In this document: piece after piece, positions 34,638 through 46,725 of the stretch
Numbering within the stretch: position 1 is the stretch's first letter
Layout of the letters: every line of letters begins with the position of its first letter
Origin: Artocarpus heterophyllus
Taxonomy: Eukaryota > Streptophyta > Magnoliopsida > Rosales > Moraceae
NCBI GenBank assembly: GCA_025403435.1
Contig: CM046339.1
Span: 4,046,212-4,110,211 of the forward strand
DNA: 64,000 nt
Direction of reading: 5' to 3'
The notes under the pieces: generated by a model
What the model saw: the letters and a program-made list of their open reading frames with translations, nothing else
Told to the model about the DNA's origin: nothing
Database searches by the model: none
Position numbers and translations under genes: made by a program

Positions 34638-37600
34638 ATGGACGGCCACAGAAGAATGCAGACTCGCACCTAGACCAATGAAAGACTCATGACGATGATT
34701 GCAGAACTGCAAAGACAGTTGGAGGATCAACGAAGGAAAATTGCTGCTTTAAGGGCCAACGGCCAGAATGATGAACGACAAGGCAATGATGTGCCTCCTC
34801 CTCCTCCTCCTCCTCTTCCGCAGCCTCAAGTCAACGAAGTCCCAGCTCTAGCTGCTGAACTAAGAGCAGCATATCAGGAACCTTTACTGGTCAGATGGAA
34901 GAGGGTTAAGCCAGCGGACTTCGAGGGTTCTAAGGATCCGCTTGTAGCTCAGGGATGGTTGAAGACGATCGAAGCCACCCTAAGACTCATGGATTTCATG
35001 GACAATGAGAAGGTCCTCTATGCCTCATACTGCCTCACCATGGAGGCCAGAATTTGGTGGGATGGCATTGAAATGAGCATAAATGTTGAAGAAATGACAT
35101 GGGCCGACTTCGTACATGAATTCAACACGAAGTTCTTCCATATGAATGTCACGAGGAAGCATTATGAGGAGTTTGAGAGTTTACGACAGAGGGATATGTC
35201 AGTCACTGATGTGGTGACAAAGTTTGACCAGCTTGTCCGTTTATGTCCAGGGATGGTTATGAATGAAGGTGAAAGGGTTAGAAGACTGATCAGAGCCCTT
35301 AGACCAGATATTGTTGCGATCGTTGATGGGGCAAGTCTGCCAAGGACCCAAGAACAGGTTGTTATGAGGGCTCAACGTGCTGAGTATCATCTGTCAAAGT
35401 TAAGAAGGAACCAGCCTCAACCCAACCAACAGGCCAACAATGCAAGCAACCAGAACCGCCCTCCCCACAGGAACAACAACAACAACAACAACAACAACAA
35501 TCAGAACTGGAGGAACAATAAGAGGAAGGGTAATCCTCAACAATAGCAGGGCCAAGACAATAAGAGGCACAATGACGGTCAGCGCAACAACAATGACAAG
35601 CGATTTCAACCGTGTGCCAAATGTGGAAAGAAGCATCCAGGGGAATGTCGCTTGGGAACAAACCAATGTTTCATTTGTGGGTGTGAAGACCACTTTGTAA
35701 AGAACTGCCCCAAGTTGATGAATGCCAATGCCCCACAGAGACCTCCTCCTCAAGCCCAGCTTCATCAGATGCAAGCCTCCCTTGAAGGGCCACTTATTAG
35801 TCAAGGGAGAATTGAAGCCCCACCGACGAATGCCTGGATCTATGCCATGACAAAAGAACAAGTGGCTGCAGAAGCTTCTAATGTGGTCATAGGTCAGATA
35901 ACAAGCTTATTTAACGATGCTTATGTTCTTTTTGATACGGGTGCCACGCATTCTTTTGTATCTATGTCATATGCTAAGAAGTTAGAGGTTCGATTAGAGC
36001 CTATGAGACAGGGATTCACTACGACACTACCCTCTGGGAAAGTGATATTATCCACGCACTGTTTGCGTGTAGTACCCCTATGGATTTCTAATAGGGAACT
36101 TTTCGTCGACCTCATTGTGATCAACATGCATGACTACGACATGATTCTTGGGATGGATTTCCTAAGCAAGTATAATGCATCTATCGAATGCCGAAAATGA
36201 AAGGTGATCTTCCATCCAGAAGGTGATCAGAAGTTCATTTATGTTGGCAAGTCCAGAAAGAAACCCAGCATGTTTTTATCGGCAATGAAAGCAAGGAAGT
36301 TATTAGCAAGTGGCTGCATGGGCTATCTGGCGAACGTTGTAGACAAAAGCCAAGAAGGAAAGACAAGAATTGAAGATGTCCATGTTGTTCATGAATATGA
36401 AGATGTTTTTCCTGAAGATTTGACGAGTCTATCACCTGAAAGAGAAGTTGAACTCGAGATTGAGCTCGCTCCAGGCACTGATCCAATCTCAAAAGTGCCT
36501 TACAGAATGGCCCCGGCAGAATTAAAGGAGCTTCACATGCAATTAAAGGAGCTGCTTGACAAAGGGTTTATCAGGCCAAGTCACTCACCATGAGGTGCAC
36601 CAGTCTTGTTTGTGAAGAAAAAGGATGGCACTATGAGAATCTGCATCGACTACAGAGAGCTAAACAAGGTAACGATCAAGAACAAGTACCCGTTGCCTCA
36701 AATTGATGATTTGTTTGATCAACTCAAGGGTGCATCGGTGTTCTCAAAAATTGATCTACGATCAGGATATCACTAGTTGAAGATTAAAGAAGGAGATATC
36801 CCTAAGACTGCTTTCAGGTCGAGGTATGGTCACCATGAATTTGTGGTTATGCCTTTCGGTCTAACCAATGCACCTGCTGCCTTTATGAATTTGATGAACA
36901 GGGTATTCAAGGATTTCCTCGATAAATTTGTTGTTGTATTTATCGATGATATTCTTGTCTATTCTAAGAATCACGAGGAACATGAGGAGCATTTAAAGAT
37001 TGTACTGGAGACTTTAAGAAGACACCAGTTATATGCAAAGTTCTCCAAATGCGAGTTTTGGCTGGATAAAGTGTCATTCTTGGGGCATGTTATTTCAAAG
37101 GATGGGATTATGGTTGATCTTGCTAAAGTAGAAGCTGTCCTCAATTGGAAGCAACCGATGAATGCAAGTGAAATAAGGAGCTTCTTGGGTCTAGCAAGTT
37201 ATTATCGGAGATTCGTAGAAGATTTCTCCAAGATAGTAGCTCCACTCACGAACTTGACTCGCAAGGGAAAGAAGTATGAATGGACGAATGCTTGTGAAAA
37301 GAGTTTTCAAGAACTGAAGAAAAGATTAACGATGGCTCCAGTGTTGGCAATTCCTGAGGGAAATGATGGGTTCGTAATCTATAGTGATGCTTCCAAGATG
37401 GGCCTAGGAGCTGTATTAATGCAAAATGAAAAGATGATTGCTTATGCTTCAAGACAACTGAAGGACTACGAAAAGAACTATCCTACTCATGATCTCGAGT
37501 TAGCAGCAGTTGTTTTTGCGTTGAAGATATGGAGACACTAATTATATGGGGTCCAATGCAAGATCTTCACTGATCATCAAAGTCTGAAGTATTTCTTCAT

Positions 37601-39278
37601 GCAAAGAGACCTAAACATGAGACAACGAAGATGGCTAGAGTTGGTGAAGGATTACGATTGTGAAATCCTTTATCATCCTGGTAAGGCTAACCGAGTGGCT
37701 AATGCTCTAAGTAGGAAGTCAGTTGCCACGTTGATGTCTATGCAAGCAATGTCTCCACCTTGAAGGAAGGAAATTCTAGACTTCGGTTTAGAACTTATAG
37801 TAGGCCAGCTATCAGCACTCTCTCTTGCTCCGATGATGTATGATGAAATTCAAAGTAAGCAAGATGACGACGTAAGCCTTGTAAGGATTAAGCAAGAAAT
37901 GAAAGAAGGAAAATGTCAAGAGTTTTGTATTGCGGATGATGAAACTCTGTACCTCAAGGACCGTTTATGTGTTCCCAATGTTGATGATTTAAGGGAAAAG
38001 ATCTTGGTAGAAATTCATGACACTCCTTACTCTATTCATCCAGGTGCAACAAAGATGTATAATGATCTAAAAGGTAACTTCTGGTGGTTTGGAATGAAAC
38101 GTGATGTTGCAAAGTATGTGAAGAAATATATGACATGTCAGCAAGTAAAGGCTGAACACCAGAGACCCGGTGGTGAACTGCAGTCTATCCAAATACCAGA
38201 ATGGAAATGGGAAGATATAGCAATAGATTTCATTACCGGTTTGCCCAGATCTATGAATGGCTATGATGCAATTTGGGTAGTAGTGGATCGGCTGACGAAG
38301 ACAGCGCATTTCATTCCTATCAAGATCACTTACTCTATAGAACGGTTAGCGAAACTCTATGTTAAGGAGATTGTACGACTTCACGGGATTCCCAAGTCAA
38401 TCATCTCAGATCGTGATGGCAGGTTCACATCTAAGTTTTGGAAGAGTGTACAGACTGCAATGGGAAACAGGCTTCATTTCAGTACAGCTTTTCAACCTTA
38501 GACTGACGGCCAAACGGAGAGGACAAACATGATTCTAGAAGATATGCTACGGGCATGTTCTCTCGATTTTAAGACTAGCTGGGGTAAAATGTTGCCGTTA
38601 GCAGAGTTTGCTTACAACAACAGCTTTTAGGCAACAATTGGGATGGCACAATATGAAGCACTGTATGGGCAAAAATGCAGGTCGCCTATATGTTGGCATG
38701 AAGCTGGTGAAAAGAAGTTGATGGAAAGCGTAGATGTTGAAAGAACCGATTTCGTGAATGAAACTTCTGAAATGATAAAGTTGATAAGAAGAATAATAGA
38801 GACCGCACAAAGCCATCAGAAGAGTTATGCTGACAAGAGAAGAAGACCCTTAGAGTTCGTCGTGGGCGAATATGTGTTTTTGAAAGTTGCACCAATGAAA
38901 GGAGTTATGAGATTTGGGAGGAAAGGCAAGCTAAGTCCAAGATTTATAGGTCAGTATGAAATTGTGAAATGAATAGGCAAAGTAGCTTATCAGCTGAAGT
39001 TACCATCTGAAATGTCCGCAATGCACGATGTATTTCATGTCTCCATGCTCAAGAAGTATGTTTCGGACCCTACACATGTGATTGAGCCACAAGTGATCGA
39101 GATACGTGAAGACTTAAGTAATAAAGAAAAGCCAATGAAGATACTCGATCAGAAAACCAAGACCTTGAGGCATAAAGAAATTCCATTAGTCAAGGCGTTA
39201 TGGCAAAATTAGCAAGTCGAAGAAGCCACATGGGAACGTGAAGATGACATGAGAGCTGCGTATCCGCATTTATTCTAA
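34638..39278 (+). pseudogene. gag-pol: Tekay gag-pol polyprotein, one frame with eleven in-frame stops
   Basis: The frame runs 1547 codons from ATG 34638 to TAA 39276-39278 with no frameshift. Order: Gag core (about 34900-35260), (CAA)n poly-Asn stretch, CCHC knuckle CFICGCEDHFVKNC (35667-35708), protease DTGATHSFVS near 35937, RT with FIDDILVYS near 36940, RNase H with [13 protein letters not shown] near 37381, integrase, chromodomain WQN.QVEEATWERE near 39200. Internal stops begin at 34671, 35544, 36198, 36591, 36774, 37539, 37761, 38499, 38628, 38970 and 39210. The first Cys of the integrase zinc-finger pair reads Tyr (KKYMTCQQVK). The DDE residues are kept. The chromodomain would direct integration to modified histones. 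Confidence 0.95.
35472..35500 (+). repeat. (CAA)n microsatellite in Tekay gag
   Basis: AAC triplets encode a run of Asn residues just before the zinc knuckle. It is in frame and probably a length-variable linker. Confidence 0.9.
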
Positions 39279-39314
39279 GTTTCAAGGATGAAACTTTTAT
39301 AAGGTGGGGAGAGT
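39279..39314 (+). promoter_or_regulatory. Tekay polypurine tract
   Basis: AAGGTGGGGAGAGT (39301-39314) directly precedes the 3' LTR, 22 bp after the polyprotein stop, as usual for Del/Tekay. Confidence 0.9.
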
Positions 39315-39561
39315 TGTAACACCCACCTATTTTTATTTAATGAATTATGTTAAGTTAGTAACGACGTTAATGATATTTTATTAATAACTTATGATATACG
39401 TAATGATATATGATATTAATGTTACTAACTTTTATGTCAAGTTTTATGACAGGTGACGACCGCATGGAATCGTTGTGCACAAGTGTTCATGATTAGTTTA
39501 ATGTATATTTAAACATGATGCAATGATGTATGAATGTTTTAATGTACAGCATTTATGGACA

Positions 39562-39690
39562 GTTCGGCAGGCCAAACTTTTAAGATCGGTAGGCCAAAAT
39601 GACTGCCCGAGATCGACAGGCCGAAGAAACCCATCGGTAGGCCGAACTTGGTGGAACCGACAGGCCGAAGGGAAAATCGGCAGGTTGAAC
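39562..39690 (+). repeat. CGGCAGGCCGA motif cluster, left end of Tekay 3' LTR
   Basis: These are the counterparts of 19859-19988. Six units are recognisable, with several C-to-T changes (CGGTAGGCC, CGACAGGCC). Confidence 0.88.
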
Positions 39691-41679
39691 ACGGCTGACG
39701 AGCAGTCAGCAGAAATCTCTCCAAAATTATGGCTGAGTTAATTACGTTAATTGGATGATTTAATGTGATTAATTGGCACAATAATGGAATGTTTTATCAG
39801 TTAAGAAAATTAAAGAGTTTGACTTCGCATTGATTTGTCTGATTTTAAATGGTTTCCTATTTTAAGAGGGCAAAACATGGAAAGTTATGAGTGATTGTTT
39901 GACTTTCCCTCTTTTCTCACCTTCCTCCACGCCATTTGCCCTCTAAACAGTCAGAAAATTCTGACTTAATGAAGAGTAATGAATCTTCATTATTCTCATT
40001 ACGTTAAATTTTTTTTTTAATGTTCTTCTCCTCAGAATATTTTTACTCTCTCTCTCTCTGTTCTGAGACATTTTCTGATTTTCTCTATCTTCCTCTTCTC
40101 TTCTCCACGAGTTCCCTCTCTCTCTCTCTCATGAAAATTTTCTGAGGATATTGAAAAAAAAATTGAAATTTTGTTGGTTGAATTCAAGGGTTTTGAGAAG
40201 AAAATCTTTTAAGGTAAGGACTCGTTTCTTTATATTTTTTAAAAGAAATTCTTCTCCTCCAATCGTTTACAATATCTTTCTGTAGATATCGTATTTTTGC
40301 TTTGTGTTTTTTTTTTGTATTATGATGTTCATGAATGCAATATGTGATGTTTCTTCACGTTTCATGTCGTTTTGGTGTTTTTATAAAAAATATGAATTTT
40401 CTATCTTCTACTCTTCACAGTAAATATTACTGTTTGACCTTGATGTGTGAAAAATGTAATGATTATTCTAGAGGTAAATGAATGATGTTTTTCATGAAAG
40501 TTGTTAAGAATATACATGTATAATGTAAGATGAATGTATTTTATGTTATGAAATTTTTATGTGATTATAATAAGAAAACTGTTTTGATAATGTTGTTTTT
40601 GGATTTTCGTTTTATAAAACGTTTTATGTGTTTAAATGATTTTATGATAATGAAATAATTTTATGCATGGAAATAAGATGTTTGGATGTATTTTAAATTA
40701 TTAGAAAACGTTTTCAAAAGATTTTTATGTTTGTAATGAATGAGATGAAAATATATGTGATTATAATTTCATGTTTTCACAATGATGGTTATGGATTATG
40801 AGATGAATGTATATATGAATGAATGTTATATGCATGGATGTTTTATGATACGTATTAATTTTCATTGCATCTTTAAATGGATAAATGGCATGAACACTCA
40901 AGGAACGAGCACTACGAGACCGCGGCGTCGTCACCAAATCACGTTAAGGTTTAGTAAGCTAGCTTTAAGGTAAGTACATTCTCACCTGCAACATGACACG
41001 CTTTTACAGGATTTGATATTATGTTCATAATGATATTCATGATGATTTTATGGATATTTTCCTTAAGAATTTCTATGAAAGATTTTCATGATTTTAAGTT
41101 GTGCATGATGATTTTGGCATGTTTCAAAGTATGAAAATTATGTATATATGTATCACTTAATAAGTGTTGCACACCAATGTTATGAAATGAAATGTTATGA
41201 TGTCATGTTTGGTTTTGGATTAGCTAGCCTTCTCCTCTCAAGATAAAATATGGTCAATGTAATGAGAGATATGTTTCTATGAAATTGTGCTTAAGGCACT
41301 CCTATGAAATGATGACGATGATGATGTTTATGAAATGTTTAAAATTGTGAGAATTATATGTACTTACTAAGCATTAGCTTAATCATGTTTTATGTCATGT
41401 TGCAGATAAGGGTAAGAAAATCATGGAATAGACGAAGGTCATGGGAAGGCGTGTGAGCGCAAAGCACGATGAATTGTAACCGAAAGAACGCCAAGAAGGA
41501 ATGTTTTATGTTATAAATCAAGTTTATATTTTGAACACATTTTATGTTAATTTTTAAGGATACATGAATTATGGTTTTATCTTTTAAACTCTATCTTTTT
41601 TTAAAGAATTTTGGACTTCCGTAATTTTATGAAAAGTTAGTTTGATTTAAAATAAGTTTTCTGAAAATGATTTGGCTCG

Positions 41680-41829
41680 ATCGGCCTGCCGAACACCTTT
41701 GCTCGGCCTGCCGAACGTTGACAAGTTTTTAAGCCAGATTCGCAAAGCCTCTGCCGGCCTGCCGGTTGAGGAATTCCGGCCTGCCGATCATGTTCGGCCT
41801 GCCGAAGTCGCAGGTTCGGCCTGCCGAAC
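41680..41829 (+). repeat. TCGGCCTGCCGA motif cluster, right end of Tekay 3' LTR
   Basis: Six units are present, five of them exact or one base off. One unit present in the 5' LTR cluster is deleted here, as expected for slippage between tandem copies. Confidence 0.9.
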
Positions 41830-42151
41830 TGTGGGAGCAAGTAATAATTAAGTAAAGTATTAATTATGGATTGTAATGAAGTTTTTAAGTTATGATTTTA
41901 TAACTTAGTATGTATATTTTATTAAAATGAGTTCATGATTAATTAAAAGTATAATTGAACTAATTATAGTATGAAACAAGTGATGCAATATAAAAAAAAA
42001 TGCATGTATGGATCCTGGTTAAGTATGTTTAATTACTTTTCAATTTAAAAGTATCGTTAAGTTTCATAAAAATATTTATGTTTAAAATCCAAGTAAGTAC
42101 GAATGTAAGTATGTAACGACATCTGTGGCGTCCAAATTAAGGTGCGTTACA

Positions 42152-42763
42152 GGCACCTGGATCGATGAGTTTTTGAAGGTGCTCTGGGGTATTGCACAAC
42201 TATCCGAACGGCCACGGGAGAAACTCCTTTCTCCCTGTCTACAATGCAAAGGCTGTGGTCCCTGTTGAGGTCGGCTTACCGAGCTACAAAGTGCAACATT
42301 ACGACGAATAGTGAAGTGTTGAACTCATGATGGTTGAGCTTGATCTATTAGAAGAGAAGAGGGATGTCTTTTTCATCTGGACTATAGCTTGAAATTAATT
42401 TGTTTCTCGATACTATAATAAGCATGTGCAACATTCAATAGCCTGGGCTTGTATTCTTTAGACCAAAATGGGATGGCTCATCTAGTGTTGTCGGTATTGT
42501 TTTACCAAGCACTTACAAAATTGCTGACGTAGAAGAAATGTGCTTGTCCACCCATGGAATGCCGTGCACTTGAAGAAGTTCTATTGCTAACATGTTCTAG
42601 ATCACCTTTTTTAACCTCTGGCCCTACATTCTTTTTATAATACTATAAAGATCTGTAGACTAGGGCAGAATACAAATGTACAAAGAAAACATCAATGAAA
42701 ATGTGAGCTCAAGAATTATCAAGTAAAATACAGGCCAAGATGATGACCCAGATCGACCTCGAC
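42152..42763 (+). pseudogene. Tat integrase C-terminal part
   Basis: The integrase text broken at 19612 resumes as GTWIDEFLKVLW (42154-42189), then TPFSLSTMQRLW and LRSAYRATKCNI. A late VVGIVLPSTYKIADVEE and a final HGMPCT-like block near 42560-42600 correspond to the C-terminal 'P.TY.LADMDG...HPWNA.HLK.FY' of Tat integrases. Several stops and frame changes are present. From 42610 to 42763 I see no coding text. Confidence 0.8.
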
Positions 42764-43517
42764 TGATACGAACCCCGCCAAGAACTGACGCGACCCTAAC
42801 CAAAATTGGTTTCCAAGATCAAATTCCTAACCGGTTTTGAATGGAACCGCGACCCGATGCCCAACAAGAAGCACGAACCTTGGTATGTGAGGATGCCACA
42901 ATCAGCTATGGATGGACTGATTGATAAGTCTATGAATGCCACAGAATTTTTCGATAAGTTTGAATAGTTCGTTTAGGAACCAAAGAGAATTAAACCTCAA
43001 ATTGTGTGTTAAAACTTATATATCCCATTGAATGAAATTTGTTACAAGATATAGGGGTTCCTCTATGCGAATTTTTAGCTCCTAATTTCCCATGGAATTT
43101 TGGGCAAATCAATTACCAAACGTCAAATCTAAAGCAAATAAGGAAAGTTCCCTTAATGGCTTAAAAGCCTTACAATAATAGAAATAAAACAAACGCAAAA
43201 AGGAAACTAGACATTAAAAGGTAAATAGCTTATTCTTCTTGCCACGTGTCGCCTCAAAACGAGAAAGTAACTGAAATGGAAATTACTCGATCCCTTCTAG
43301 AGCTTGAATCACGCATTTGTTGGTCTAGATGTCACATGCAATTCCCTCAATGGGCCTCCATGCAATAGCTTGAGCCCAAGTTGCTTGAATCAGCCCAATA
43401 AGCGTTTCTTTGAACTTCTTTGCACGAGCTCTCGTAACCGGACCAATGGGAACTTGAATTGGATCTAAATATGTCTCATCCCACGTGCTCTTGCTTGTGC
43501 TAACGATGTCCTCATCA
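42764..43517 (-). repeat. 3' LTR of the CRM-like element
   Basis: In element orientation it starts TGATGAGGACATC (at 43517) and ends GTTCGTATCA (at 42764). The polypurine tract lies on its right at 43518-43530 (AGAGGAGGGGAA on the minus strand). It contains the last 63 codons and the stop of the pol frame (43325-43517). Confidence 0.93.
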
Positions 43518-45190
43518 TTCCCCTCCTCTTGAGAGGGATTTGTCCTCAAATCGTCGCCTGCATGAAAAGGACTTAGGTCAGAAACATTAAAGGAGGCACT
43601 TACACAATACTCACCTGGCAAGTCTAGCTTGTATGCATTATCATTGATCCTTTCAAGAATTTGAAAAGGACCGTCCCCTCTAAGCAGCAGCTTTGATTTC
43701 CTTTGTTCCAGAAACCGTTCCTTACGTAAGTGCAACCACACCCAATCGCCGGGCTCGAAGACGAGCTTGTGATGCCCTTTGTTGGCTTGTTCAACAAATT
43801 GTTTAGTTCTTCGCTCGATGTTGAGTCTTGCCTTCTCGTGTATCTGCTTAACAAGGTCAGCTTTTCTTTTTCCACCTAAATTCACATGCTCAGACAAAGG
43901 TAATGGCATTAAATCCAAAGGAGTTAAAGGATTAAAACCATAAACAATTTCAAACGGTGAAAATTGAGTAGCAGAATGAACAGATCGATTATAAGCAAAC
44001 TCAACATGTGGTAAACACTCCTCCCATGTTTTGATGTTCTTTTTAATGACAGCCCGCAACAAACTAGACAAGGTTCTATTCACAACTTTTGTTTGACCAT
44101 CGGTTTGAGGGTGACAAGTAGTCAAAAACAATAGCTTAGTCCCAAACTTAGCCCACAAAGTCTTCCAAAAGTAGCTTAAGAACTTGGTGTCCCTATCAGA
44201 AACAATTGTCCTAGGCATACCATGAAGTCTCACAATTTCCCTAAAGAACAAATCAACAACATTGGAAGCATCATCTGTCTTGTGGCATGGAATAAAATGG
44301 GCCATCTTGGAAAACCTATCCACGACCACAAATATCGAGTCTCTTCCCCGTTTAGACCTAGGCAAACCTAACACAAAATCCATCGAAATATCAATCCAGG
44401 GTTCACTAGGTATTGGTAAAGGGGTGTACAAACCATGGGGCTGTACTCTTGATTTAGCCTGCCTACAAGTTACACATCTACCACAAAGCCTCTCAACATC
44501 TCGTTTCATATGTGGCCAATAGAAGTGTTCCTGCAACATAGCCAAAGTCTTCATTACTCCAAAATGTCCCATCAATCCTCCCCCATGGGATTCTCTCACT
44601 AGTAAATCTCTTAATGAACAATTAGGCACACATAATTTATTCTCCCGAAACAAGTATCCCTCATGCCTAAAGTACTTACCACTAGCAAATCTCTCACAAG
44701 CTTGATACTCAGTACTAAAGTCACGGTCATCAGTATATAACTCTTTAATGTGTTCAAAACCCAGTAGTTTAGCATCAAGAGTTGAGATTAAGACATACCT
44801 GCGAGAAAGTGCATCAACAACGACGTTTTCCTTACCTTGCTTGTAGCAAATGACATACGGAAACGTCTCTATGAATTCTACCCAACGAGCATGCCTCTTG
44901 TTCAGCTTGTGTTGGCCCTTCAAGTGTTTCAGGGACTCATGATCGGTGTGAATCACGAACTCCTTAGGCCATAGGTAGTGCTGCCACATCTCTAATGCCC
45001 GAACCAATGCATACATCTCTTTATCATAAGTTGGGTAATTAAGAGTTGCCCCATTCAGTTTCTCACTGAAATATGCTACTGGTCTCCCTTCCTGCAATAA
45101 AACAGCACCAATTCTAACACTTGAAGCATCACATTCAATCTCAAAAGTTTTGGAAAAATTAGGTAAAGATAACAATGGAGCATTAGTCAA
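43325..45190 (-). pseudogene. pol: CRM-like RNase H and integrase
   Basis: This 621-codon open stretch starts in the RT/RNase H linker. RNase H shows [20 protein letters not shown] and [12 protein letters not shown]. Integrase has the HHCC finger ([10 protein letters not shown], then CGRCVTCRQ), core Asp in [11 protein letters not shown], second Asp in IVSDRDTKF, but the third catalytic residue reads Lys ([11 protein letters not shown], where Glu is expected), so integration activity is lost. [20 protein letters not shown] is the GPF-type core end. From residue 559 the frame lies inside the LTR and contains [13 protein letters not shown]. No classic chromodomain aromatic cage is seen. Confidence 0.93.
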
Positions 45191-46725
45191 CTTCTCCTTG
45201 ATTAACTAAAATGCCTTTTCTTGCTCTTCTCCCCATCTAAACCCAACGTTCTTCTTGATCACTTCAGTCAGTGGTGCGGCTATAGTACTAAAATCTTTCA
45301 CAAACTGCCGATAGAAACTAGCAAGTCCATGAAAACTCCATACGTTTCCCACACTAGTTGGACTCGGCCACTCCTGGATGGCTCGCACCTTTTCTTCATC
45401 AACCTGTATACCTTGAGCACTAACAACAAAACCAAGAAACACAAACTTATCTGTGCAAAAGGTACACTTCTTGAGGTTAGCATACAACTTTTCCTTCTGT
45501 AAAACATCTAAAACAAGTTTCAAATGTTCAATATGATCATCCAAATTGCTGCTATAGATAAGGATATCATCAAAATAAACAACAACAAATTTCCCAATAA
45601 AAGCTCACAAAACATGGTTCATTAAATGCATAAATGTGCTAGGCGCATTGGTTAAACCGAAAGGCATTACCAACCACTCATACAAACCTTGTTTTGTTTT
45701 GAAAGCCGTCTTCCACTCATCTCCCTCTTTCATGCGAATTTGATGATATCCACTCTTCAGATCAATTTTAGAAAACACACAAGCACCATGCAATTCATCT
45801 AACATGTCATCCAAGCGAGGAATGGGATGTCGATACTTTACCGTGATGTTGTTGATGGCTCGACAATCAACGCACATCCTCCAAGTCCCATCTTTCTTAG
45901 GCACAAGTAAAACTGGTATGGCGCACGGGCTCATGCTTTCTCTCACGTGTCCCTTCTCCATCAACTCACTTACCTGTCATTGGAGTTCCTTTGTCTCCTC
46001 AGGATTACTCCTATAGGCTGGTCGGTTTGGGATTGTAGCTCCAAGTATGAAGTCGATTTGATGTTCAATCCCACGAATTGGAGGTAAACCTTGCGGTGTT
46101 TCCTCGAGAAAGATATCCTCATATTCCTGCAAAAGAGAAACAACAGAACTATGCAAGGTGGAATCAAGATCGTTAGTGTTTAATAACGCCTCCTTGTACA
46201 TGAGTAAAATCATCGGCTGATTAGAAAACAAAGCTCTTCTCACATCACTCTTTCTTGCATAAAAGTTTGTTTTTCTCTCTATTTTTACCTCATTGGCCAA
46301 ATCTTCTTTTGTACTGGCTCTCTCAATGTTCTCTCCTTTTCTCTCCTTTTTCTCAGCCATCTCTTCCTTTTTTCTCTCACTGGCCGAACTCTCTCTCTGC
46401 ACTCCCACTCTTGATTTTTCTCCGCTCTTCATTTTTTTATCACTTTCTCTCTATAAGCTCACTTGGTCTTCATAGACCTGTTTTGGTGTTAATGGAACAA
46501 GAGTGATCATTTTTTGATTGTGAACAAATGAGTACTTGTTGGTGAAACCATCATGTTTAACTCGCCGATCAAATTGCCATGGTCTGCCTAATAACAAGTG
46601 CCCAGCTTGCATCGGAACCACATCGCACAAAACTTCATCTTCATATCTTCCAATGCGAAAGAAACTAACACTTGCTTATGCACCTTTACCTCACCAGTAT
46701 CATTTAACCATTGCAATTTATATGG
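45191..46725 (-). pseudogene. pol: CRM-like protease tail and reverse transcriptase
   Basis: Reading downward, about 46640-46440 carries GHLLLGRPWQFDRRVKHDG after a one-base deletion near 46645. A Lys/Glu-rich spacer follows (46430-46250). The RT entry is YEDIFLEETPQGLPPIRGIE and the fingers are [18 protein letters not shown]. The palm has [20 protein letters not shown] then FVVVYFDDILIYSS near 45580. In-frame stops lie after TKELQ (about 45975), after MNHVL (about 45605) and after EQEKAF (about 45206). The catalytic FDD is intact. Confidence 0.88.

Larger units (their letters stand above)
19613..42151 (+). mobile_element. Tekay/Del-type chromovirus inserted in Tat integrase
   Basis: Long LTRs (2918 and 2837 bp), an initiator-Met primer site, one gag-pol frame and a C-terminal chromodomain identify the Del/Tekay lineage. 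The integrase text of Tat continues exactly across it. Flanks share GGCACCT (19606-19612 and 42152-42158). If GG after the terminal CA is counted as element sequence, the duplication is the normal 5-bp CACCT. The leader is split by the Athila element, so the element's own length is about 10.65 kb. Confidence 0.93.
39315..42151 (+). repeat. 3' LTR of Tekay
   Basis: It starts TGTAACACCCACC and ends GTGCGTTACA. It lacks about 70 bp in two pieces near 41241-41252 and 18 bp near 41715 relative to the 5' LTR, which explains most of the 81-bp length difference. The frame at 40782-40973 recurs in both LTRs and is not a gene. Confidence 0.93.

Noticed and set aside
35400..35861. 153-residue minus-strand frame with a hydrophobic Val-rich run
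   Set aside because: It is the antisense shadow of the Tekay gag region; the Val run is the complement of the (CAA)n tract.
46255..46506. Plus-strand frame rich in Leu/Ser/Phe that could look like membrane segments
   Set aside because: It is opposite the Lys/Glu-rich CRM-like linker; complement of GAG/AAA codons gives hydrophobic text.
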